Shown here in pieces: positions 7,492-15,602 of a DNA stretch of 24,237 nucleotides. Each line of letters begins with the position of its first letter. Within the stretch, counting starts at the first letter, position 1. The translations under genes and the position numbers were made by a program. Origin of the DNA: UBA3910 sp964626065 (GTDB lineage Bacteria; Bacillota; Limnochordia; Darwinibacteriales; Darwinibacteriaceae); assembly GCA_964626065.1 (NCBI GenBank), contig CAZVDE010000023.1:1-24237 (forward strand), given 5' to 3'. Under the pieces are notes generated by a model that was given only the letters and a program-made list of their open reading frames with translations, had not been told where the DNA came from and searched no databases.

Positions 7492-9210
7492 GTGCGCAAA
7501 CGATGTGCTTTAATATTAATCATTATTGTCCTGTTCGGGGCGGTGGAGGTAGGGGCGTTAGAGCTGTACCCCCTGAACCAGATCAAACCCGGGCTGCGGG
7601 GTGTTGGCCGGACCGTTATTTCAGGTACAACCATTGAAAACTTCGAAGTGGAGGTTTTGGGCCTGGTTCCGCAAAGCCCTCCGGTCCAGGATTTGATTAT
7701 GGTCCGGGTCAGCGGCGAACCGATAGAAAGATCGGGAGGTATTGCGCTGGGCATGAGCGGTTCACCCGTTTACATCGGCGGCCGTTTGGTGGGGGCGATC
7801 AGCCATACTTTTTCCCAAACCGATTACCACATCGGCCTTGTTACACCTGCCGAGGATATGTTTAGAATATATGATGAGCCTATGCACCACGCCCCCACTC
7901 TGCCCGAGGGGGTCCGTGAAGTTCGCTCGCCCTTAATCATTCAGGGTTTAAACGAAAGAAATACCGAATACTTGCGGCAGGGGTTGGAACGTTACCAAGT
8001 GCAGCTCATGCCTTCAGCCGCCAAAGATGCGGAGCCGCCCCAAGCACCCCTAGAGGCGGGCAGCATGATTGGCGTTCAGCTTTTGCGCGGTGATTTTACA
8101 GTGGCATCTTTCGGCACTGTAACCCATGTGCGGGATGATGGGCGTTTTATTGCTTACGGGCATCCCTTTACGCATCGAGGCGCGGTGGACTATTTTGCCG
8201 CGGATGCCTATGTGCATTACACTCTGCCCAGCCGCGAGGTTCCTTATAAAATAGTATCGCTTGGGAACACAATCGGCGCTATTGATCAGGATAGGGCAGC
8301 GGGTATTGGCGGTGTTTTGGATGCGGAAGCAGCTTACGTTCCTGCAACAATCACCGTTTGGGACAAGGATCGGGATTTGCGCCACACGTATCGGGTGGAG
8401 AGTGTGACAGAGGCGGGTGTTTTAATCCCCCTGCTGATCAGCAGCGCCTACCAGAGTGTAGACGCTACTTTGGATAGGGTGGGTGAGGGTACTTCTTTTG
8501 TTCGTTTGGAGTTCAGCTCGGCCGATCTTGCCCAGCGCATGATTCGGGAAAATCTGTTTTACAGCGACACTGATATTGCAGTCTGGTCCCTTACCGATCT
8601 CATGGCGGGGCTGGAACTTTTGGTAAATAACAGCGTGCAGCATCTAGATTTGGAGCATGTACAGGTTGATTTGGAAATCGCCCGGGAGCGTAAAACGGCG
8701 ACGATCGAATCGGCAAGCCCCGGCAAGTTTAATGTGCGCCCGGGTGAAAATGTTGATGTCTTAGTTACGCTGCGGCCTTACCGCGCCGCCAGCGAAACGA
8801 GGATGCTGCGCCTTCAAATTCCGGCAGATACCGCCCCGGGGTTGATGACCGTTACGGTACGCGGCGGAGCAGCGGATCATTATACGGTTAAACCCCCCAC
8901 CCATATAGGCATCTTGGATCAAAGCGATGACGATGAGCCCATCCGCTCAGTAGTATCGGGAGCGGAAACGCTGGATACTTTGATTCGGGAATATATGGAG
9001 AGCGAAAGAAATAATGAGATCATAGCCGAATATTATCCTTTCCTGCAGAACTATGCCGGAGGGGAGAGCGAACTTGATGAGGGAACGGATAATTTTGAGG
9101 ATGCCTATAGTTATTATGGTTGGAACAGCACCGGTGAGGCGGAACGGGTTCGCCTTTCCACTCAATTTGTCTTGGACGGTGCCGCTACCTTTGATTTGAA
9201 CATCTATTGA
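7492..9210 (+). CDS. Secreted S55 (SpoIVB-type) serine peptidase-like protein
   Basis: 572-residue exported protein starting at GTG with an AGGGG site upstream. A signal peptide (about 1-22) is followed by an S55-type region: LYPLNQIKPGLRGVGRTVISG, then GIALGMSGSPVYIGGRLVGAISHTF, whose Ser89 in GMSGSP matches the SpoIVB nucleophile motif. A second conserved block is FIAYGHPFTHRGAVDYF with His224, then IGAIDQDRAAGIGG. The remaining ~270 residues are beta-rich and end in an acidic tail. In SpoIVB the histidine motif precedes the serine motif and a PDZ domain is present; here the order is reversed and I see no PDZ. This arrangement occurs in a wider family annotated as S55 in diderm bacteria, so a sporulation-checkpoint role should not be assumed. 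Its position next to bamA suggests envelope protein processing or quality control. Confidence 0.82.
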   Translation: MRKRCALILIIIVLFGAVEVGALELYPLNQIKPGLRGVGRTVISGTTIENFEVEVLGLVPQSPPVQDLIMVRVSGEPIERSGGIALGMSGSPVYIGGRLVGAISHTFSQTDYHIGLVTPAEDMFRIYDEPMHHAPTLPEGVREVRSPLIIQGLNERNTEYLRQGLERYQVQLMPSAAKDAEPPQAPLEAGSMIGVQLLRGDFTVASFGTVTHVRDDGRFIAYGHPFTHRGAVDYFAADAYVHYTLPSREVPYKIVSLGNTIGAIDQDRAAGIGGVLDAEAAYVPATITVWDKDRDLRHTYRVESVTEAGVLIPLLISSAYQSVDATLDRVGEGTSFVRLEFSSADLAQRMIRENLFYSDTDIAVWSLTDLMAGLELLVNNSVQHLDLEHVQVDLEIARERKTATIESASPGKFNVRPGENVDVLVTLRPYRAASETRMLRLQIPADTAPGLMTVTVRGGAADHYTVKPPTHIGILDQSDDDEPIRSVVSGAETLDTLIREYMESERNNEIIAEYYPFLQNYAGGESELDEGTDNFEDAYSYYGWNSTGEAERVRLSTQFVLDGAATFDLNIY

Positions 9211-9244
9211 GCGAGCGTATGGTGGGTTTTGGCATTCTTTGCTA

Positions 9245-9273
9245 GCAATCCCCCAACTTGGCAAGAGGATTGC
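9245..9273 (+). repeat. Small inverted repeat before bamA
   Basis: GCAATCC (9245-9251) and GGATTGC (9267-9273) are perfectly complementary across a 15-base loop in the 127-base gap between the S55 gene and bamA. There is no T-run after it, so it is at best a weak terminator or a leader hairpin in the bamA transcript. I see no convincing promoter in this gap. Confidence 0.35.
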
Positions 9274-9337
9274 GAATGGTTTGGTAGAACTAAAAGAGAA
9301 GAACTAGAAATCCAAGGATAGTGTAGGAGGCAGAATA

Positions 9338-11053
9338 ATGAGGAAAGGCGCAGCCCAAGCACTGGTGGTGCTGATCGTTTTGGTGTCGCTGTTTACGGCG
9401 GCCGTTGAAGTATCCGCCGCAGACAACACCCTGATCAGATCAATTACGGTCGAGGGTAATAACTTCGTTGATACCGAGACTATCAAAGCAGCCGTTGTAA
9501 AAAGCAAGATCAATGAGCCCGTCTCGGAACAAAAACTCCTGGATGATCTACATTCCATCTATGATTTGGGTTATTTCCAGGATGCCAAGGTCGATCTGGA
9601 GCCTGCGTTAGGTGGGGTGCAAGTAGTTTTTCAGGTGATTGAAAACCCCATTGTCAGCGAGATTGATTTCAGCGGGCTGCCGCAAGTGCCCCTGAAAGAA
9701 TATGTGAAACGCATGAAAACTCAGATCGGTTATATCTTAAACGTCATTGATTTGGGCGATGATTTATACGGATTGCGGGAATGGGTTGCCGTGGAGCACG
9801 GTTATTTGGTGCGGGTGGCTTCTTTAGAGGGCGATACCGAGGGCCGTGTTTTCGTGGAACTGGCCCCCACAGAGATTAAAGATGTGGTCATTGAAGGCAA
9901 TGAAAAGACGAAGGACTTTGTCATCGAACGGGAACTCAGTTTTAAACCCGGAGATTTGGTCAACGTGCAGCAAATAGATGCCAGTTTGCGTAGAGTGCTT
10001 ATGCTTGGTTTTTTCGAGGAAATCAGCAGAGATTTCTCCGATGAAGAAAAGCCGGATGAAACGGTTTTGACAATCAACCTCAAAGAGCGCAAAACCGGGT
10101 CCGCAACATTCGGAGTGGCTTACAGCCGCGATGATGGCCTGGTTGGCTTTATAGAAGCAGCTGATGACAATTTCTTCGGCCGGGGCCAGCGCGTTAACGC
10201 CACGATGCAGTTGGGTAAAAAGCTCCATTCCTATGAGTTGGGTTTTCATGAACCCTATATCACCAAAAGCGGCACTTCGCTCGGGCTCAACCTCTATCGG
10301 CAGATCTCCGGTGAAAAGAAAGGCGAGGACACTTTCTCCTTGTTTAAAAACGGCGGTGATCTTACTTTAGGCCACCCGGTGGGTGAAATCAGCAGGGCTA
10401 GGCTCACACTGCGGGCAGAAAACAACACGTACGATTATAAGAACGAAGATGATGCGGGATTGTTCGACTTACCCCCTCCTTATAAAAATCGAGTTGTGGG
10501 GCTTGGTTTTAATACCAATACAATGGATCATCCCTTTAATCCCACAGAGGGCTATAGAAACGATGCCTATCTGGAATTTGGCCTGCCCGTTTTGGGCGGC
10601 GAAAGTTCCTATTCTAAGCTGCGTTTTGATCACAGCCGTTATTTCCAGGTTAGGGAAGGCGGATATGTTTTCGCCCTGCGCGGTTTGGGCGGGCGTTTAT
10701 TAAGTGGGTCTTTTGAAAATGCGGAACCATTTAAGATTGGCGGGGCAGATACGCTGAGAGGGTATAGTTATGGCGATGATAAGTTTAACCTTCAGGGCGA
10801 TCATATGCTCGTTATGAATGCCGAATTCCGTTTCCCCATTATTGAGAAAATTACCGGTGTGCTCTTTACGGACTGGGGCACAACTTGGGATCAGGATACG
10901 CTTTTCAGTCTGGGCGATCTCAAAAACAGTTACGGCCTCGGTGTGCGCCTTGACACTCCTTTGGGGCTGCTGCGGCTCGATTACGGTTTTGGCAAAGATG
11001 AAACAGATAAGCGCAGCGGTCAATTTTATTTCGGAATCGGCCAAACGTTCTAA
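9338..11053 (+). CDS. bamA: Outer-membrane protein assembly factor BamA (Omp85)
   Basis: 571-residue Omp85 protein that folds and inserts beta-barrel proteins into the outer membrane. After a signal peptide (about 1-27, ending VSA) there are three POTRA-like repeats, each with the strand-helix-helix-strand pattern: about 30-105 (IRSITVEGNNFVDTETI), 106-178, and 179-255 (EIKDVVIEGNEKTKDFVIE). The C-terminal 16-strand-type barrel begins near TGSATFGVAYSRDDGLVG. It contains DNFFGRGQRVN, the LRGY motif at 473-476 (the VRGF/Y loop-6 motif of Omp85), and ends in a phenylalanine (QFYFGIGQTF), the usual barrel signal. Proteobacterial BamA has five POTRA domains and about 800 residues, so this is a short form. 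A GTAGGAGG site precedes the ATG. A terminator follows, so it is probably the end of its unit. Confidence 0.95.
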   Translation: MRKGAAQALVVLIVLVSLFTAAVEVSAADNTLIRSITVEGNNFVDTETIKAAVVKSKINEPVSEQKLLDDLHSIYDLGYFQDAKVDLEPALGGVQVVFQVIENPIVSEIDFSGLPQVPLKEYVKRMKTQIGYILNVIDLGDDLYGLREWVAVEHGYLVRVASLEGDTEGRVFVELAPTEIKDVVIEGNEKTKDFVIERELSFKPGDLVNVQQIDASLRRVLMLGFFEEISRDFSDEEKPDETVLTINLKERKTGSATFGVAYSRDDGLVGFIEAADDNFFGRGQRVNATMQLGKKLHSYELGFHEPYITKSGTSLGLNLYRQISGEKKGEDTFSLFKNGGDLTLGHPVGEISRARLTLRAENNTYDYKNEDDAGLFDLPPPYKNRVVGLGFNTNTMDHPFNPTEGYRNDAYLEFGLPVLGGESSYSKLRFDHSRYFQVREGGYVFALRGLGGRLLSGSFENAEPFKIGGADTLRGYSYGDDKFNLQGDHMLVMNAEFRFPIIEKITGVLFTDWGTTWDQDTLFSLGDLKNSYGLGVRLDTPLGLLRLDYGFGKDETDKRSGQFYFGIGQTF

Positions 11054-11069
11054 GAAGCAAAGTAGCGAG

Positions 11070-11100
11070 GCCGGCGAGGGAAATCCCGCCGGCTTTTCTT
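11070..11100 (+). terminator. Rho-independent terminator after bamA
   Basis: A GC-rich hairpin pairs GCCGGC (11070-11075) plus GGG with CCC plus GCCGGC (11087-11092), with one bulged position and a short AAAT loop, then TTTTCTT. It lies 17 bases after the bamA stop codon. Confidence 0.85.
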
Positions 11101-11160
11101 GTGTATGCCCGCGCCAAATCGGTAATACTAATGCAGACCGAAGTAAGGTGGTGACTGCGA

Positions 11161-11580
11161 ATGAAGTATTTACCCTGGGGTTTGGCGATCTTGCTGGCCG
11201 CTGTGGCGCTGTGGGGTGTTTTGGGCCAATCTTCCGGCGAAACAATTGGAACAGTGAATATCGCGCGGGTAGTGGATGAAAGCGCGCGGGCCCAGGAACT
11301 CAACCAGCTCTTGAGCGATCGTTACGATGAATTGATTGCGGAATTCGACTTAGAATCGGAGGCGGAGGAAGGGGATACGGAACGGGCCGACCGCGAGCGG
11401 CAGGCCTACACTCAGTACCTCGCTTATCGGCAGGAGCTGGAGGTAAAATTTCAGGCCGAGGTGGAGAAGGCGGTCCAGGAGGTAGCCCGGGCGAAAAAAG
11501 TAACGGTGGTTGTTGATGATGATGTGGTCCGCTTCGGCGGAAGCGACTTAAGCGATGAAGTAATTAAACGGTTGAAATAG
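11161..11580 (+). CDS. skp: Periplasmic chaperone Skp/OmpH family
   Basis: 139-residue exported protein with an N-terminal hydrophobic signal (about residues 5-24). The mature part begins with the OmpH-family strand IGTVNIARVVDES (about 28-40), continues as a long charged helical segment (about 41-112) that would form the tentacle arms, and ends with KVTVVVDDDVVRFGGSDLSDEVIKRL, the small closing beta/helix cap typical of the family. Skp holds unfolded outer-membrane proteins in solution and hands them to BamA, and its gene directly follows bamA as in many diderms. An AAGGTGGTG ribosome binding site (from about 11144) precedes the ATG. It is slightly shorter than proteobacterial Skp (about 160 residues); sequence similarity in the helical part is weak, as usual. 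Confidence 0.82.
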   Translation: MKYLPWGLAILLAAVALWGVLGQSSGETIGTVNIARVVDESARAQELNQLLSDRYDELIAEFDLESEAEEGDTERADRERQAYTQYLAYRQELEVKFQAEVEKAVQEVARAKKVTVVVDDDVVRFGGSDLSDEVIKRLK

Positions 11581-11583
11581 TAG

Positions 11584-11608
11584 AAGGGGTGCCGCCGGGG
11601 CCCCTTTT
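11584..11608 (+). terminator. Possible weak terminator after skp
   Basis: AAGGGG (11584-11589) is complementary to CCCCTT (11601-11606) and a short TTTT follows (11605-11608). The loop is GC-rich and could fold in competing ways, so termination is likely partial. Confidence 0.5.
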
Positions 11609-11700
11609 GCAAATCCACTAACTCCCATGTGCCAAAGGCAGGTAATCCTTTGTGCCGCAGCGAATACAAATGCATTAGAAAAGAAGGGAAAGGTATGCCC

Positions 11701-12318
11701 ATGTTGAAAAAAACCTCTGGTTTAATCGGCTTGTTAACAATCATACTTTTACTATTTGTGGCTCCGCTCGCCTTAGGGGCGGATCGGGTGCTGCTCATGC
11801 CCACTGCCGATGTGAGCGGTACTCCGCTTGAATTGGAATATAGTTATTATCGCGGGCAGAGCATTGTAGATTTAACGGCAGGGCTGTATCCGGGTTTTAA
11901 GGTGGGAATTCGGCAAGAATTCAAGGGCAGTTTTTCCGCCACCGCTAAAGTGGCAGTTTTGACAGAAGATGCCAAGCGCCCGGGGCTTGCTTTAGGGGGC
12001 GAGTTGTCAACGGCAGGCCAGCATGTTTATGCCGTTTTCAGCAAGCAGTTGGGCAGGCCGGATTTGAGGGGCCATGCCGGTTTGGGCACGGGCCGCTACA
12101 GCCGGGGTATGGCCGGTGTGACTTTACTGCTGAACCCGGTAATGGTGAAATCGAAGCAGGGGCTTGCCTTTCCCGCCACGACTTTAGGGGCGGAATACGA
12201 TGGCGCGGGAATTAACGCCGGCCTTGCCCTGCAGTTCAGCCCGGAATTCGGCGGTTATCTGGCCTTAACCGGTGGGAGCGGCCTCGGATTTGGTTTCAAC
12301 TATAGAACTGAGTTCTAA
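11701..12318 (+). CDS. Unrecognised small exported protein, probable outer-membrane beta-barrel
   Basis: 205-residue protein that I cannot assign to a named family. It has a clear signal peptide (MLKKTSGLIGLLTIILLLFVAPLALGA, about residues 1-22 hydrophobic core then AxA-type site). The mature part is rich in alternating polar/hydrophobic strands and glycines, for example ELEYSYYRGQSIVDLTAGLYPGFKVGIRQ-like strands early on and GINAGLALQFSPEFGGYLALTGG near the end. It finishes in a phenylalanine (GFGFNYRTEF), as expected for a barrel that BamA inserts; eight to ten strands would fit. The start at 11701 is preferred over 11695 by ribosome-binding-site spacing, but both are possible. It sits between skp and the lpt genes, suggesting an outer-membrane role; the function is unknown. 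Confidence 0.68.
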   Translation: MLKKTSGLIGLLTIILLLFVAPLALGADRVLLMPTADVSGTPLELEYSYYRGQSIVDLTAGLYPGFKVGIRQEFKGSFSATAKVAVLTEDAKRPGLALGGELSTAGQHVYAVFSKQLGRPDLRGHAGLGTGRYSRGMAGVTLLLNPVMVKSKQGLAFPATTLGAEYDGAGINAGLALQFSPEFGGYLALTGGSGLGFGFNYRTEF

Positions 12319-12347
12319 TTTTTAGCGGTAGGTGGGGTGCGTTAGGG

Positions 12348-13424
12348 GTGAAAATTTTTGACCGTTACTTGATGCGCGAGTTTTCGGGGCCCTTTCTCTT
12401 TTGTGTATTTGGCTTTACAGTGGTCCTGCTCAGCGGCCTTTTATTTCAATTGACAGATCTAATCTTTGTTAATGAAGTGGCAGTGCTCACAGTGAGCAAA
12501 CTGCTCTTTTACGGGATACCGGAAGCGGCCGTATCCACGCTGCCTATTGCCACTCTTTTCGCTACGCTGCTCGCGGTGGGACGCCTCGTGCAGGATAATG
12601 AAATGACCGTTTTGCGGGCCAGCGGAGTTTCTTACCCGCGCTTGATTATACCTATTTTAATCTTGGGGCTGGTGGTGAGTGCGGTTACGTTCTGGGCGTC
12701 TGAGCGCATTGTCCCCGCGGCCAACCACAGGTTCGAAAACATCGTACGCCAGATTATTTTTTCCGAAGGGGTGCCCATTGTAGACGAGAGAGTGTTTTTC
12801 AGCGGCGGCGAGGATCGTTATTTTTATATTGAGGAAGTGCAGCGCAAAACCAATGAGCTGAAGAACATTTTGGTTTGGGAAGTGGGCGGCAGGGGCTTTC
12901 CCCGGGTGATCAGCGCTAAAACAGGCATTTTTGAGGACAATAGATGGGTCTTGTTTGATGGCGTTGCCCAGGAGCTTGACGAGGAAGGTTTTGTTGAATT
13001 TGAAAGCAAATTTCAGCGCATGGAGATCATCACGGAAGAGCCGGGCGAAGTCTATTTAGGTAACCAACGCACAGTATCGGAGATGAACCGCAAAGAATTG
13101 GCCCAATATATTGAGCGTTTTCAGCGCGGTGGTTTAAAGGTGCGCTCCTTTGTGGTGGATTACCATATGAAGTTGGCCCTGCCCATGGCCTGTTTTGTCT
13201 TGGCCTTGTTCGGCGCACCCTTGGCTTTAAGAAGCAAAGGCGGGCGCTCCTTCGGTATTGTCGCCAGTTTGATCATTCTACTTTTTTATTATGTGGCAAT
13301 ATCAGTTTCGCGCTCTTTGGGTTTGAATGAGGTGCTGCCGCCCGTTGTCTCTGCCTGGATGGTCAACACCCTGTTTGCCTTAGCCGGGTTCGCGCTACTG
13401 GCTGAAGCGGATCGATTGCGCTAA
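12348..13424 (+). CDS. lptF: LPS export permease, LptF/LptG family
   Basis: 358-residue inner-membrane permease of the YjgP/YjgQ family. It has the family N-terminus (KIFDRYLMREFSGPFLFCVFGF), three N-terminal membrane segments (roughly residues 14-37, 52-80, 98-118), a periplasmic beta-jellyroll domain (about 140-262) and three C-terminal membrane segments (about 270-290, 303-322, 333-353). LptF and LptG together with LptB extract lipopolysaccharide from the inner membrane and pass it to LptC. Only one such gene is present in the window, so it either acts as a homodimer or has a partner elsewhere; F and G cannot be told apart here. It starts with GTG at 12348 after a GGTGGGG site. lptD follows after 18 bases. 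Confidence 0.93.
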   Translation: MKIFDRYLMREFSGPFLFCVFGFTVVLLSGLLFQLTDLIFVNEVAVLTVSKLLFYGIPEAAVSTLPIATLFATLLAVGRLVQDNEMTVLRASGVSYPRLIIPILILGLVVSAVTFWASERIVPAANHRFENIVRQIIFSEGVPIVDERVFFSGGEDRYFYIEEVQRKTNELKNILVWEVGGRGFPRVISAKTGIFEDNRWVLFDGVAQELDEEGFVEFESKFQRMEIITEEPGEVYLGNQRTVSEMNRKELAQYIERFQRGGLKVRSFVVDYHMKLALPMACFVLALFGAPLALRSKGGRSFGIVASLIILLFYYVAISVSRSLGLNEVLPPVVSAWMVNTLFALAGFALLAEADRLR

Positions 13425-13442
13425 GACCGGGGAGGGGCTCTC

Positions 13443-15602
13443 ATGGCTGTTACAAAGAAAAAGGCGAACCGCTTTCTACTCATGGCCTGCTTGGCTTTAT
13501 TTTTGCTTATTACCGCCTCCGTTCAAGCTGCGGCGCCGGAGCAGCGCGCCCACATTTCGGCCGCGGAGTCCGGCTCTTTTGATCTTGAGGCGCGGACGTT
13601 TTTTGGCCGCGGCGATGTGGAGTTAATTTATGATGATGTTACTTTACGGGGCGATGAGTTGTATATCGACTTGGCTTCGGGCGAACTGCGGCTTACGGGA
13701 AATGTACTGTTCAGCCAGGATGGGCAGGAAATTTGGGGCGATTTTTTAACTTATAATCTGGAAACGGGCGAAGGCTCCTTTACGGAGGCGCACAGTGAGG
13801 TTGAGCTTGCGGAAAAGACCGGTATAATCTTTGTTACCGGCAGTTCTGTACAGCTGACGGACCGGGCCTATCAGGTGGCGGATGCCCAATTTACCACCTG
13901 TGATTTGGAAAACAGCCATTACCACGTGGAAGCTAAGGAATTGGAACTTTTGGTGGGCGAAAAAGTGATTATTCGCAGAGTGACCTATTATGAAGGAAAG
14001 ATTCCCCTTTTCTACTGGCCCTATCTGGCCATCCCCCTGGATACGGATGAGGAAGAACGGTTCTTTTCTCTGCCCGTCTTTGGTTTTAGTGAGCGGGAAG
14101 GGTATTTCATGAAAAACACCTTCAATTATCAGCTTAACCCGGGCCATTACGGGAACATTTATGTGGATTTGTTCAGTAAGCTGGGGGTGGCAGCAGGCAT
14201 TCGGCATAATTATGCCCTCAACGACTGGGGCGATGGTTCTCTATACTTTTACCGCCTGCCCCACGCAGCAAGCCCCATTTTGAAGGCGGCCTGGAAGCAT
14301 AAGGTTGACCGTAAAAAGTGGGTTTTCAATACGGACACAACCTACGAAGACTCGTGGACGGGCAAATCTTTAAATTCAAAGAGTACTGTGAAAATTACCC
14401 TGCCCAAACTCAGCGCGGAGGGTGCCCTGACCTACAAAAATACTCCGGAAAAAAGGGAAAGGGAGTTTCTGGAGTACTCCGGCCGCTGGCAGCAGACGCT
14501 CACTGACAACTGGCGGCTTAATCTGCAGGGAAAATGGACGGAGCGCTTAAAAGACGAAGAACGCCTTAAACTTTTGAATTACCTGGGGGAGGCAATTTAC
14601 AGGCGGGACAAGCATACTTTGACACTAGCGGTGGAACAGCAGTATAACCCCGATCTGCTCACCACTGATAAATCCCTTTCTTGGCGCACTGTGCAGCGCC
14701 TGCCCGAGCTGAAATGGGAAGTGAGCGATTTAGGCTTCAATAAACTGCCCCTCAGCTCTCAATTGCAGGTGGGCCGCTACGGAGAAAGGCCTTCACTGCT
14801 TAAAAAAGATAGGGTTTTAGGCCAATTAGCCCTGGGCTCCAAAACGTGGCGCCCCACAGACAGCCTAAGCATTACGTATCGGGGAGATGGGGGCGCGGCC
14901 TTCTACAGCGGCGGGGATAAGCAGAGCTGGCTGTACGGGCGGATTGCGCTCAATCAAAGGCTGGCCAGGGGCCTAACGCTGAATACCACTTATACTCAGC
15001 GCGAAATATGGGGAAAATCGGCCTTTCGTTTTGATGAGAAAAAGCCCTTGCAGACGGTGACTGCGCGTCTTAGCTACAGTCAGCCCACTTGGAGTGCGAG
15101 CATCAACGGCGGCTATAACTTGAAGACAAAGAGTTACGATTTGTTAAATGCGCACGGATCCTGGCAGCCCAATGGAAATTGGAATTTATCATTGTCGGTG
15201 TATCACGACTTGGATTCGAAGACGCTGCGCAATGTCGTGCCTATGCTGGATTATAAAGCGGGCGAGACGCGCTTGAAAATCGGGGCAAATTATTCAGCGT
15301 CTAAAAAGGTTTTCGAGCGCATTGACGGCCGGTTTGCCCTACCCCTCGGTGAGACTTGGCAGATCGGTTATACTGTGAGTTATAAGCCTCCGCAGCAATC
15401 TTTCTCGCAGAGCCAATTCACTGTTACCAAGGATCTGCACTGCCGCACCCTGAGTGCGGCCTATGACCACGTACAAAAACGAGTCGCTCTGCAATACACC
15501 ATTAAGGCCTTTCCCACCCTACCCATCGGTTGGGATTCTGCGAGCGGCTTAGAGCTGTTTAAGTTTGATGATATTGCCGATTTAGTGGGTGAAGGGGAGT
15601 GA
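13443..15602 (+). CDS. lptD: LPS-assembly outer-membrane protein LptD
   Basis: 719-residue outer-membrane protein that receives LPS from LptA and places it in the outer leaflet. A signal peptide (about 1-30) is followed by an OstA/LptA-like beta-jellyroll (about 45-180: FFGRGDVELIYDDVTLRGD, then AQFTTCDLENSHYHVEAKEL) and the LptD barrel (about 185-695), with the characteristic IPLFYWPYLAIPLD junction and SLPVFGFSEREGYF. The mature protein has exactly two cysteines, Cys153 in the jellyroll (TTC motif) and Cys667 in the last part of the barrel. The C-terminus carries a ~20-residue acidic extension (ending DLVGEGE) after the last aromatic strand. GGGGAGGGG precedes the ATG. lptC overlaps its 3' end. 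Confidence 0.94.
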   Translation: MAVTKKKANRFLLMACLALFLLITASVQAAAPEQRAHISAAESGSFDLEARTFFGRGDVELIYDDVTLRGDELYIDLASGELRLTGNVLFSQDGQEIWGDFLTYNLETGEGSFTEAHSEVELAEKTGIIFVTGSSVQLTDRAYQVADAQFTTCDLENSHYHVEAKELELLVGEKVIIRRVTYYEGKIPLFYWPYLAIPLDTDEEERFFSLPVFGFSEREGYFMKNTFNYQLNPGHYGNIYVDLFSKLGVAAGIRHNYALNDWGDGSLYFYRLPHAASPILKAAWKHKVDRKKWVFNTDTTYEDSWTGKSLNSKSTVKITLPKLSAEGALTYKNTPEKREREFLEYSGRWQQTLTDNWRLNLQGKWTERLKDEERLKLLNYLGEAIYRRDKHTLTLAVEQQYNPDLLTTDKSLSWRTVQRLPELKWEVSDLGFNKLPLSSQLQVGRYGERPSLLKKDRVLGQLALGSKTWRPTDSLSITYRGDGGAAFYSGGDKQSWLYGRIALNQRLARGLTLNTTYTQREIWGKSAFRFDEKKPLQTVTARLSYSQPTWSASINGGYNLKTKSYDLLNAHGSWQPNGNWNLSLSVYHDLDSKTLRNVVPMLDYKAGETRLKIGANYSASKKVFERIDGRFALPLGETWQIGYTVSYKPPQQSFSQSQFTVTKDLHCRTLSAAYDHVQKRVALQYTIKAFPTLPIGWDSASGLELFKFDDIADLVGEGE

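Noticed and set aside
9226..9244. Sigma-54 promoter before bamA (TTGGCATTCTTTGCT)
   Set aside because: The GG and GC elements are two bases too close for a -24/-12 promoter.
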